This document shows, one piece after another, positions 34,350 to 45,036 of a stretch of 64,000 nt of DNA; the first letter of the stretch is position 1; every line of letters begins with the position of its first letter. The notes under the pieces are model-generated. The model worked only from the letters and a program-made list of their open reading frames with translations, was not told where the DNA came from and searched no databases. This DNA comes from Coix lacryma-jobi var. lacryma-jobi (Eukaryota; Streptophyta; Magnoliopsida; Poales; Poaceae). The stretch spans positions 97,103,104 to 97,167,103 of the forward strand of contig CM019823.1 of assembly GCA_009763385.1 (NCBI GenBank). The letters are read 5' to 3'. The position numbers were made by a program, and so were the translations under genes.

Positions 34350-36172
34350 TGTTGACACTAGTTATCTACCATAATTAAGGGATAAATAAATATAAAAAGG
34401 GCAAGAATCTGATCACCAACAAAGGTTTAGGGTTTCAACTAACAATATTCCATGAGTTTTGGTGAACTATGATTCTGCAGGGACTAAACCAGGAAATCAG
34501 CACCGATAACTTCCCATAGAAGGAAACTGACGGGAGATAACACAACCACCACGTCAGGATTATTCTAGAAGACTCCAAAGGACGCAAGAAGACACCAAGA
34601 GGTCAACCACCGCAAGAAGCCGACTGGTGGGACCGACCGGTCCCCCCCGGGCCCGCTGGCTTCCGTCTTCTACAAGCTATCTCCACCGACCTCTAGGATG
34701 CATCTCGGCCGTACCTTAAGTCGGTTTGATCCAAGGGCCACGGTTCATCGCCCAGGGCTATATAAACAGCCCCTTACCCCCCTCTCCATAGAAATCAATC
34801 AGGGTTTGATCATTAGACATCATCAATCAGAGCTTCAGAAGGAGATCAATCGGAAGCCCTAGAACTACATCCACCTAGATTAGTAGATAGAATAGGATTA
34901 GAGGAGGCAAGCTTCGCTTGGATTCCTGATCCAGTCACGAGAAGGCTCGGTAAACCCAATATCTTCTCTCTTGTATTAACATTATGGATCTATTTCATAA
35001 TTGCTCTTCTAGTTCATCATTGTTCTTCATTGTTTATGTTCTAGTTTATCGTCTAGTTCATGTTCATCGTCTAGTTCATTTTCTAGTTCATAATCTTGTA
35101 TGTTCTAGTTCGTACTTTAGTTCTTCTCGATGATCTAATTCACCTTATTGTTCATCTTCATGTTCTAGATAGCAATACAATTGATATGATTAAGACATCA
35201 ACTATTATATTCTTAGTTATAATGCTTATAGTCTACTTTGATTATATATTTGGCATAGATAGTTCATCTTTATGTTTATACACATGTTCGTATAGCGCTC
35301 ATCTTAAAGTACAACGGGTGGGTGATAGATGTTGTGTAGGCGTGGTGCCTACACAATATTTATCTGCGAATGTGTCCTATGTTCCGGATAGAGTGGTAGA
35401 TCGCGGGGGTGACAACCTTGTTGAGTCCTTTGTATTCCACCTCCCAAATGTAGTGTTCACTATGGCTCAGTTAACTCATGGTTTAGGGGCTACTCTGTTT
35501 GACACCTTTACTATGGAGTTGCCTCTTGATTATAAATATGATGTGACCTAGCGAATGATTGCCAAATATAATTGCACTAATCAATGTATGCTATGACTTG
35601 TAATTAGAATAATTTAGGAATGTTTCTTATTAATTCCTGTTTTAATTATCTCTTGCTTGGTAGTACTGTTCTAGGATTATCCTTGATTGATCTGATCTCT
35701 GTTACCATTTATCATTATCATTTACTCTGTAACCTGATTCCAGTCTGAAGTAATTAGTGTGTTATCAGTCTTATTATAAGTGTGTGCCATATTAAATGCT
35801 GTTAAGTCCTTATAATACCTTCATAGCTTGAATTGATTAGTCTCTAGGCTAAATATAAATAACGATACCTGAGACTAGCTTGGGTGAAATGCTTCTACAA
35901 CGGGTATGTTTATCTGTGTGCTTGCAGGTAAATATTTATCTTTAAATCCAGTGCCCTGATATAATTACATTGCTAGCTTCATGTTGGGAATGACAACTTG
36001 ACGTTAATTGAAGTTAGTAGTGTCCCGTACACTCTTTAGTGCCTTCACTACTTTATTATTTTATGTGGCTCATTCTTAGAGTGATTCCATTGAGGAGTGT
36101 AGTATTTCTGGCGCCGTTGCTGGGGACAGATTTAAACTCTATTCTTAGTAGCGACGTTAAGAAATACCAACA
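34350..36172 (+). mobile_element. 3' LTR of element I
   Basis: 1823 bp, collinear with the 5' LTR with scattered substitutions and a few indels (for example the ~20-base module duplication is missing near 34640). The TATA region is near 34757-34770 and the fossil primer site at 36109-36126. Followed by the target duplication TGCAC. Confidence 0.95.
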
Positions 36173-36177
36173 TGCAC

Positions 36178-36966
36178 CAGGGCAAGTACACCAAGGACAT
36201 CCTGAAGAAGTTCGACATGGGTGAGGCCAAGCCTCTTCCAACACCCATGCCGACCACGGCGGCCCTGGGTGCGGATGTGGATGGAGAAGCTGTGGACCAG
36301 ATGGAATACCGAAGTATGATCGGGTCGTTTCTCTACCTGACGGTGACACGCCCGGACATCCAGTTCGCGGTGTGTCTATGCACGCGATTTCAGTCGTCGC
36401 CGCGCACTTCTCACCGTCAGGCGGTCAAGCGCATTATGAGGTACTTATGCTTCACTCCAGAATTCGGGGTTTGGTATTCTACTTCCTCCACCCTCTCCCT
36501 TTGCGGTTATTCTGATGCCGATTTTGCTGGTTGCCGGATTGATCGCAAGTCCACTTCTGGGACTTGTCAGTTTATTGGTTCTTCTCTTGTATCGTGGTCT
36601 TCTCGCAAGCAGTCTAGTGTCGCCCAGTTTACCACGGAGGGTGAGTATGTTGCTGCGGCTAGCTGCTGTTCCCAGTTGCTTTGGATGATGACCACTTTGC
36701 GTGATTTTGGTCTGAGCTTTTCTCGCGTTCCTTTGCTTTGTGACAGCACGAGTGCTATTAGCGTTGCTAAGAACCCCGTGCTGCACTCTAAGACCAAACA
36801 TATTGATGTGCGCTTTCATTTTCTGCGAGACCACTATGAAAAGGGTGATATCGACCTTCGCCATGTCGATACTCATCATCAGTTGGCTGATATTTTCACC
36901 AAGCCTTTGGACCAATCAACTTTTGCTAGGTTGAGAGGTGAGCTTGGTGTGTGTTTCCCCTTTTAG
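36178..36966 (+). pseudogene. pol: Sirevirus B pol, last part (end of reverse transcriptase and RNase H)
   Basis: One open frame resuming QGKYTKDILKKFDMGEAK after the target duplication of element I. It includes the YRSMIGSFLYLT connection, RNase H motifs GYSDADFAG, TTEGEYVAAA (the family usually has TEAEYVA; the catalytic Glu stays), CDSTSAIS and SKTKHIDVRFH, then HQLADIFTKPLD, and ends RGELGVCFPF at 36966. Itself uninterrupted, but cut off from the N-terminal half. Confidence 0.9.
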
Positions 36967-38603
36967 ATGGGGGAAACATTTTGACTCTTGTATCACAAAC
37001 TGACTTTCTGTTTTTCATTTGGTTTCTTCATGCATCTTTGCATTTCATCTTGCATATTTACATTCAGAGCTTCATGAATATAATCTTTAGAATGTGGATA
37101 TGCTCTGTGTAGTATTTGCTCCGATGCTTTATCTTGTAGCTTATGCTCTTTCTGATCACTAATGTATATTTTGAGCTGAGCTATTTTTGAATGGTGAACC
37201 TGCTTAATGTACATAAAACTTGAAACTGTTCACCATTGAGATATGCAACTAGCATGTGTAGGATGTGTAGAATTCACTCGTGCTTTTCATCTATGCTAGA
37301 TTGCTATGTCTCTAGTTCTGAGTCATTCACTTGCTTGGTATGTTCATATTCTGAGATAAAATTTGAACCAAGATTAAAGTGAATTGGAAAGATCGAGACG
37401 GGACTGCTTGTCAGCACATCACAGTTTCGAGACTGTCTCTCATTGCACTTTGAGTTAAACTTGAGCTGTGTAGTGTATGACCGAAATTGTTGCTTTAAGC
37501 TGTTGATTGCTTCTGCATAGGTTTCGCACAGTTGAAAAGTTAGGCAATGACAAGCTTTCAACCTCTCGCAATCACATGCTGAAATTTGAACTTGTGTATT
37601 TTAACCGCTGCAACTCCGATAAAATTTGGCTACACAAGTCTATGTTTCATTCTGTAGCATGATGGTTGACCTGTGCTAGGGGTAGTTCACCTTGTATACA
37701 TGGTTAGCACTTGTTTGACTTCCTGTCTATACATGTTTGGTGCTATTTTGATGGTGAATGCTTTTGGCTAAAACTGCTCACTTTGCTCACATGTTCATAG
37801 TTCGTATTTGGTGATCAGTTTGATCTTTTGCTGGCATATTTGTGCTTCGTTATGTCATTGGAGCTATTCTTTGTAGAGCATCTTTGCATTCTCTTGACTA
37901 TATTCCTGAAGCTGCTAACTTGCATTTTGACTCATATGCATTTTGGAAGGGGGAGAGGCGAGCTTGATGGCGAATTTTTCCTTGCTTGATGGTGCATTTT
38001 CAACTAAGGGGGAGAAATTGCAAATCATGAGTGTCTTCTGTGTTCAACTAAGGGGGAGTTGAACTTAGGGGGAAATTTCCTGGTTGTGTGTACCATTCGA
38101 GGGGGATTTTGCTCGCTGCTGAGTTTTCGAGCTGGTAACAGTTGTTTCGGAGCATTTTTGGTAGCTAGTTGTGTTGAGCCTTTGCCTCTTTCTTGAGGAA
38201 CTAGCACCTTTGATCCTTTATGCTCTTCAGCTGATTTCTAGCTTTCTTCAGTTGGTATCGAGCTTCTTCGCTAGCGGTGTTGAGCCCGTTCTGCCTCTTC
38301 TTGAGGGCTAGCTCTGTTTTGGTTGATTTTTAGTTGATTTTCCAATTGGTATCGAGCTTTCCCGCTAGCGGTGTTGAGCCTGTTCTACCTCTTCTTGAGG
38401 GCTAGCTTTGCTTTGCTTGGTTGCGTCGAGCCATTGCCCATGTCTCTGGGAACCAAGTTGTTTTGCTCTTTGCACTTGACCTTCTTGGGCTTTGATATGC
38501 TTTTGGGTCATTTGGTCGAGTTCTCTCCCTCCTGCTTCCTTCCTTCCTCTATTCCATTATGATTTGTGTTGGTAGTTGACAATGCACTCATGAAGGGGGA
38601 GAT
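36967..38603 (+). other. 3' untranslated region of Sirevirus B with polypurine tract cluster
   Basis: No coding frame. Contains repeated AGGGGGAG-type tracts near 37948, 38006, 38048, 38066, 38099 and the one next to the LTR at 38592-38603 (GAAGGGGGAGAT). Multiple polypurine tracts upstream of the 3' LTR are a Sirevirus trait. A TTGAGC-CTTTGCCTCTT-type unit also repeats near 38170, 38283 and 38375 with GAGCTT-GCTAGCGGT blocks. Confidence 0.8.
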
Positions 38604-38979
38604 TGCGGATACATGGGTGTATGCCGAGTCTCTGAGTGATGAGTGATTGTCAACTGGGATAATGCGCATGTTCTTTGGCTTGTGTTGTGCAGGTGTCGAG
38701 CACGGATACAGTGATCAAAGGCAAGGTGAAGGTCAAGTAGAGACGTGCCGTGCCGATGGACCGAGAGTGGCGATGGGCGGACGTGAGGCTTGGACTGAGG
38801 GACCGGTGGCCCGAGGATCAGCTGTGATGGCTGACAGCCTGGGACAGCGACGAGCGAAGACTTGCGGGCATGGTGTTGCTTGGGTCGAGGACCTGGGGAC
38901 ATGTGTCGGTGGACGGGGTGCACGGGCGGTGCATCCCTTCTATGGCTCGGTTTGTTGGTTGAGCCACAGAAAAAACCAC

Positions 38980-39235
38980 CGAGTGGACGGTTTCCAGGTT
39001 TGGGCCTCAAAACCTGGGCGCTGATGGTTTCCGAGTTTGGGCCACAAAACTTGGGCTGAGGACGGTTTCCAGGTTTGGGCCTCAAAACCTGGGTGCTGCG
39101 GGTTTTGCTGAGTTTGGGCCACAAAACTCAGGCGATGGTCGGCTGGTTTCCCGGTTTGGGCCTCAAAACCGGGGGTTAGTCGTGAAGGCTGGTTTCCCGG
39201 TTTAGGCCTCAAAACCGGGGGCGAAGTCCGGGAAA
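38980..39235 (+). repeat. Stem-loop module array in LTR B
   Basis: Six units spaced about 40 bases apart. Each consists of a left arm ending GGTTT or GAGTTT, the loop GGGCC(T/A)C, and a right arm AAAACC or AAAACTC. Where the left arm changes (CCAGG, CCGAG, CTGAG, CCCGG), the right arm changes to match in most units. Confidence 0.85.
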
Positions 39236-40445
39236 AGGACGAGCGGAGCGGTGGCGGCACATGGCGGCAATCGGTGAGGTTGCGTCGAGGCAACTCTACC
39301 AGTTGTGCGGGCGTGGCCGTCGGATCACCAGCATCTTCGAGTTGGTCCAGAATAACCCTAGGGTTTAGCTGGTTCGCTCTGTAATTAGAGAGGGGTAGAG
39401 TAGGAATTAGAATTTGGATAAGTAGAGGGAGACACCCTCCTCCCATTCTATCTTAGTCATTTGCTCTTTGCCTTCTAGGTTTTCCTGCTCTCCCACTCCC
39501 CTGCTGTAGCAACTGAGATCCGCAGAGAACCATACCTCTGTGTACTGGAGATTTTGAGGAAGTGAGACCGTAATCTCACTATTGTAGCGTGTGGTAGCCA
39601 CACGGTTGCAAATTCGTGGTTGTGATTCGCGTTTTGTTTGTGTTCTTCGCGGATTTCTTTTCTCCACGATTTTCCCGTTGGTCGATCTCTCTACTCAGTG
39701 CGTCTTTTGCAAATCCATTTGTAACAAGTTGTTCTAGATCGTAAGGCACTTCTTTCCACCGAAGGAAATCATCTCTAACCTCACGAGCTAGTAGATCGGT
39801 CGACTTTTGTTTCGGTTCATGTTTTTCTCTTTTCCCCCGAATTTCTTCGATTCATCGATTTGGAGATAGGTTCGAGCCATGATCTCTTAGAGATAGTTCA
39901 CTATCCTCCTTGTGACTCCTCTCACCATGTTTGATACCTAGAGGATTCGTTTTGGTTGAGCTTGGATCAAATCGGTGCACGAACAGCTGGTTTCGGGGTG
40001 ACCAGACGCTGGGTCGGGCTGACCAGACGCACAATTCCATAGTCCGGTCGTTGAATGTGATGACTGCATTTTTCGTTTTGACTTGACCGGACGCTCTACG
40101 TGCGACTGACCGGACGCGACTCTCTTACTGTTCATCGCTCTGTCACTCTCTGACCGGACGCTGGACATCTGACCGGACGCACCTCTATCAAGAGTCCGGT
40201 CAGAAACAGTAAGCTCCGAAAACTGTTTTGGCACGACCGGACACGTCCGGTGGTCAGTGACCGGACGCAGGCAGAGTCCGGACAGTACTGTTTCGCGCTG
40301 TTTCGTTCACGGTTCGTTCGTTCGTTGACGGATTTGGTTTCCGTCTTTTGCATTGGTTTTCTAGGGTTGTATAGTGTCCCGCTGTGCTTCTCGGAGGCAT
40401 CCACCCTACATCTAGGGTCGTGGACACTTGCAAGCTCTAGGTTTG

Positions 40446-42466
40446 TGTTGGTAGTTCTTAGCTTCACTAAAGATAGTGCTAGGCACCTATCCCCGGTAAC
40501 GGCTCACAGATGCTTGTTGGCACTCGCTAACGTTGTTACTAGGAGTAGACTATGGAGTCTATCCCCGGCAACGGCGTCAGAAATGCTTGAAGCAAGACCG
40601 GTCACTATACCTAAAGGAGTGGAGCTAAAGCAGCTATCTACTAATGCCAAGCGGGGTTGTCAATCCCGACACTAGTAGGAGCTAGCTAGAGAGATTGCAA
40701 TCTACCAGGAGGAGATTCTGCAAGCGCACAGAAGTATCGTAGTAGCACTTCGCCTGGGAGTACCAGGTGTCGATTTATTTGATCCCAAGGGAAGGCTAGG
40801 GTGGTGTATGAGTTGAGTCAAGGAGGGGATGAGAGTCGAAGTAAAGAGAAAAGGGAAAAGGGAAGAAGGGAAGAGATGAAAGGCTAGAAAGAATATATGG
40901 GTGGATAGGTAAGGATGATATGGATGGCTAAGGTAAGGTGGATGGATAGGTTGATAAATGCAATAGGATAACTAAGGGTAACTAAGATAACTAACTACTA
41001 ACTAATGATAACTAATCCTAGATAACCACAGAGCAAGATAACTACGAAGCAAGATAGTTACGAAGCAAGGCAGGCAAAAGACAATAAAGCAGCTAAGTTG
41101 AGTAAAGTTTTATTCCTATCTTGTCAAGTATCGAGGCGTACTTGCCTTTACCACTTACTTAGGTTGAACGCTAGCACAACGAGCCTTACTGTTAAACTGG
41201 GCCAACTACGTGGTGGAATTCAAGGCGCACAGGGCTGTCACCACCAGCTTGCTACCATAGCTATCCGGGGGTCCATCCGTATCTGAAGGTAAGTCTATAA
41301 CTAAGCACCACGCTTAACTATATTCTAACTATCTCTACCCTAGCTTTGAATAGAGACACCCTTGCGGACGTCAGAGCAAACACTTGACTTAACAAGATAA
41401 ACACTAAACTAACTAAGCAACCTATTGGCAAAGATCAAACACTAAGCTCACTAGAGATTAACTACTATGGCTAAGTGAATTGAACTGTAGGATAGCTAGG
41501 TCACACTCAAGGTACTTGATAATGTAATACTGAAAGTAATACTGAAAGTAATGCTTAAAGTAATACTGAGATAAAGATAAATGTACCTGAGATACAAGAG
41601 AGCAAACCAGACCAGAGACGCCAGGAAATCAATCGACCTCCGATGCCAGTCGCTCGCACCCGCTTCTCTCTTAGCAAGCTCTACACTAATTCTGCCAAGG
41701 ACTTAGGCTAAGCTGTGCTAAACTAAGAGCCGCGCTATAGCGAGGGCACTAGAGCTATACTCTCTCTACTAGCTAACCTACTTGCCTAAGCTTTCTGAGC
41801 TTCTAACTTGACCCTCACTTGCTTCTCTTCCTTGTGTGTTGCTTGATGTGGGATGTGATGATACGAATGAAGTAGTGTCACCAGGGGGGTATTTATAGCC
41901 CAAATGAGTGAGGGGGGTACTTATAGGGGGCAGCCAGCCGACCTAGGGCTAACCCTAGTGGCGGGCGCCAGCCCTAGGTGGCGGCCGCCACCTCCCTCAC
42001 CGTTGGATGCACCGCCTTGGCTTCAACGGCATCCAGGTGGTTGTCCAAGGCGGTTTGGAGGTCGGTTGCATGTCCTAGCAACCGCCATTTAGCCTTGATC
42101 CACGCCACTCCATCCTAAGCCGTCCGATGCCACTGACCTAGTGACCAAGGGCCAAGATTTGGCCTTGGGGAGGTCACACGGATCGGTGACGTGGCATGGG
42201 TTGTGACTTGGGCCAACCCAAGTGGCGGGCGCCACTTAGAGGTGGCAGGCGCCACCCCCCTTAGGCCCATTTCGGCCCTGCTGAGTGGGCTTGGCCTCTG
42301 GTGGGTCCAAATGTCCAAATTTGGTTCAAATCCTGCATTCAAATAAAATTCTATGGACATGTGAAATTCGGTTAGTTTGTAACCTATTTGACTACATTTC
42401 ATGCCTTTTTGGTGGACTTTAGGGTCAAATGTTGATGGTAAAACAGGTGTTTAAGGACCATCAACA
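40446..42466 (-). mobile_element. Solo LTR of gypsy H
   Basis: 2021 bp, TGTTGATGG (minus strand, 42466) to TACCAACA (40446), flanked by the 5-bp duplication GTTTG at 40441-40445 and 42467-42471. Homologous over its length to 22990-24964. Minus-strand TATA near 41888-41898, GTGGCGGGCGCCAC-type modules at about 41957-41995 and 42222-42258, fossil primer sites at 40490-40506 and 40562-40579. It presumably remained after LTR-LTR recombination removed the interior. Removing it restores LTR B. Confidence 0.93.
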
Positions 42467-42580
42467 GTTTGCTCTTAGGGTGATTCTCGGGACAATGGCT
42501 ACGAAGTTTCCAAAAGGAAAATTTGAAGCTCCCATTCACCCCCCCTCTGGTCGCTTTCTGGTTGCACTTTCGGTCCTTCA

Positions 42581-43528
42581 CTATTGTAGTGTGTGGTAGC
42601 CACACGGTTGCAAATTCGTGGTTGTGATTCGTGTTTTGTTCGTGTTCTTCGCAGGTTGATTTTCTCCACAATTTTCCCGTTGATCGATCTCTCTACTTGG
42701 TGTGTCTTTTGCAAATCCATTTGAACCAAGATGTTCTAGATCGTGAGGCACTTCTTTCCACCAAAGGAATTCACCTCTAACCTCATGAGCTAGTAGATCA
42801 GTCGATTTTCTTTTTGGATCGGTTTTGTCTCCCTTCTCCCGAATTTCTTTGATTCATCGATTTGGAGATAGGTTTGAGCCATGATCTCATAGGAGTAGCT
42901 CACTATCCTCCTTGTGACTTGTCTCACCGAATTTGATCCTTAGAGGATTAGTTTTGGGTGAGAACAAGTCAAATCGATGGACTAACAGCAGATTTTCGGG
43001 GTGACCGGACGCACGGCTCGGGTTGACCGGACGCCAGGAAGAGAGTCCGGTCGTTGAACATTCCACTGTTCTGTTTCGCGCCTTGACCGGACGCTACGGT
43101 CGTATTGTTCATCGCTTGTGTTTTACGTGACCGGACGCACAGGTTGTGACCAGACGCACCGTTCACCAGAGTCCGGTCCTAAACAGTAAGGTTCCAGAAC
43201 TGATTTTCTCAGACCGGACGCGTCCGGTGATCACCGACCGAACGCAGACAAAGTCTGGTCATCTCTGTTCTGCGCTATTTCATCCGCGGATCGTTCGTCC
43301 ATTGTCGGATTTGAATTCCCTCTTTGCGTTGGGTTTCTAGGGTTGTGTAGTGTCCCATGTGCTTCTCGGAAGCATCCACCCTACATCTAGGGTCATCGAG
43401 ACTTGCAAGCTCTAGGTTTGCTCTTGGGGTGATTGTCGGGACAGTGGCGAACAAGTTTCTGAAAAGAAATTTGAAGCTCCCATTCACCCCCCCTCTGGTC
43501 GCTTTCTGGTAGCACTTCCGGTCCTTCA
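42581..43528 (+). mobile_element. LTR K, 3' half (GACCGGACGC subfamily)
   Basis: Begins at CTATTGTAGTGTGTGG, which corresponds to about 39578 of LTR B, and ends GGTCCTTCA at 43528. Element B is therefore inserted in this LTR, whose 5' half is not in the window. GACCGGACGC modules lie at about 42990-43260. No primer site follows, so it is a 3' or solo LTR inserted in the tail of element D. Confidence 0.85.
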
Positions 43529-44423
43529 CAAGGGAGAGTCAAATTTTGTGATCCTTTTTTATGTGGAGTGGAATTGATCACACAACTTGACTCTCTCATT
43601 ATATAAACTAAACTCCCCCTAAATCTATGCATACATATGGTGTAAGGCAAAGCATATGCATAACCGGCAAATTAATGCACAAAGGAGTTTACTTTATATA
43701 ATGCACAGAGAAAGCATATAAGAGTATCAAAATGAAATCAACATAATGATATCGATTAGAAATACCACATGTAGATATCAAATGAATTATTACCACACAC
43801 ACGATGCTTATCTCTAGGGACTCCATTTTCCTTGCAATGAGACTACTACAAACATGATAAACTTGAAAGTAGTGTTAGTCTCAAAGTTTCCAAATTGTAG
43901 ATTAAACTCCCCCTAACAGTGTGCATATAAGTTTGAAATACTTGTAGGAGACATGCACATTGACTTATAAGGTCAAGCTACCATTTTGCAAGTTGACATC
44001 ACTAGAAATGTGACACAAATTGAAGATGGCAGTTGGGGTAGTTTATCTACTATTTGGATTATGGCACATATAAGATAAATACATAGTAAAAGAAGCTATG
44101 TGTCATGCTTCTAAACAATTTAAACCATGTAGGTTTGCTCCAAAGATAAGACATGATACCGAAAAATCCTACCATATGATAAGCCTAGTGTATGCATGAC
44201 AAAGAATTAAAAAAAACAAAAGCAAACCTAGGCAAAGGAAGGAACTAGATACTTAAAAGAAATTGCATGAATTTAAATCTAGTTACCTCACATGGGTAGG
44301 GGAATTTGGGACCATAGTAGCCACTAACATACTTGGCAATGACATGATCCAAAGTGATGCATCCCATGATATGCACCCAAAACTTTGCCAAGTCTCCAAA
44401 TTCCCCGTAGTCCACTTGACTAC
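43529..44423 (-). other. 3' region of Sirevirus D, no pol
   Basis: Downstream of the gag stop of D on the minus strand I see no protease, integrase or reverse transcriptase. Instead there are two AGGGGGAGTTTA-type tracts (minus strand, at about 43610 and 43905), which in Sireviruses lie just before the 3' LTR. D thus passes from gag directly to the 3' region, as in a gag-only element. Confidence 0.6.
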
Positions 44424-45036
44424 TCACTTCCCTTTTGGGACCCAAACCTTTTTGGTGCTCTTCATGGTTGAGATAATGTCCTTCAGCACCCAAATGCGTT
44501 TGGCCCCATTGTTGGATTGCTTGTTTGCTTTGACGGCCACCACCTTGTCATTCTTCTTCTTCTTCAAAAGATAAGGTGTGGAGGCCTTCTTGTTCACCTT
44601 GTTGGTGTAGGTGTTGGAGAGCTTGCTTGTTTGCTTTTTGTTTTTCTCTTTCTTCTTTTTCTCTCCCCCATGCTTCACCTTGCACTCATAGGACTTGTGG
44701 CCTTCCTTGTGGCACACATAACAAACCACGGTTAGCTCCTCATCAAGCTTCTTCACTCCCTTGACGGTGTTATCTTGATGAGTTTGGGTTTGCTTTGTCT
44801 TGCCTTTTGCTTGAGTCAAGTCCATGGTGACGCGAGCCACTTCTTGCTTTAGTAGCTCATTCTCCATTGCAACTTCTTGTGTATATATTTCTACAATCAC
44901 ATTCTCAACACAAGCTTGTTTGCACATGGGTGACTCTAAATCAAGTAAATTGATGCAAGAAGTAGAGGCATCGTTTTTCGGCATATCAAAGATTGATTTC
45001 TCAATTTTAGGTGCCTCGGTGGGGTTTGCTCCGATG
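44424..45036 (-). pseudogene. gag: Sirevirus D gag, C-terminal segment
   Basis: Frame reading GANPTEAPKIEKSIF, a coiled-coil stretch (MENELLKQEVARVTMDL), a second zinc knuckle CYVCHKEGHKSYEC near 44690-44730, Lys-rich sequence and the typical end KKVWVPKGK at 44424. It is joined to 46962-47329 when the solo LTR is removed (NLETI then GANPTEA), which shows the frame was open when that LTR inserted. Confidence 0.85.

Larger units (their letters stand above)
27947..36172 (+). mobile_element. Element I: complete non-autonomous Athila-like gypsy retrotransposon
   Basis: 8226 bp with two LTRs (27947-29799 and 34350-36172), both TGTTGACAC to ATACCAACA, a tRNA-Asp primer site, a polypurine tract, and a 5-bp target duplication TGCAC at 27942-27946 and 36173-36177. 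The interior (4.55 kb) encodes a gag and a protease-region protein but nothing resembling reverse transcriptase, RNase H or integrase, so it must depend on a relative for movement. It lies in the pol of element B in the same orientation. The gag resembles the Athila lineage. Confidence 0.95.
38604..42580 (+). mobile_element. 3' LTR of Sirevirus B (GACCGGACGC subfamily), interrupted
   Basis: Starts TGCGGATACATGGG at 38604 after a polypurine tract and ends GGTCCTTCA at 42580. Without the inserted solo LTR (40446-42466) and its extra target copy it measures 1951 bp, like LTR A. It has stem-loop units at 38980-39235 and GACCGGACGC units at about 40000-40270. The right flank (CTATT) lies within another LTR of the same family (K). 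Confidence 0.92.
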
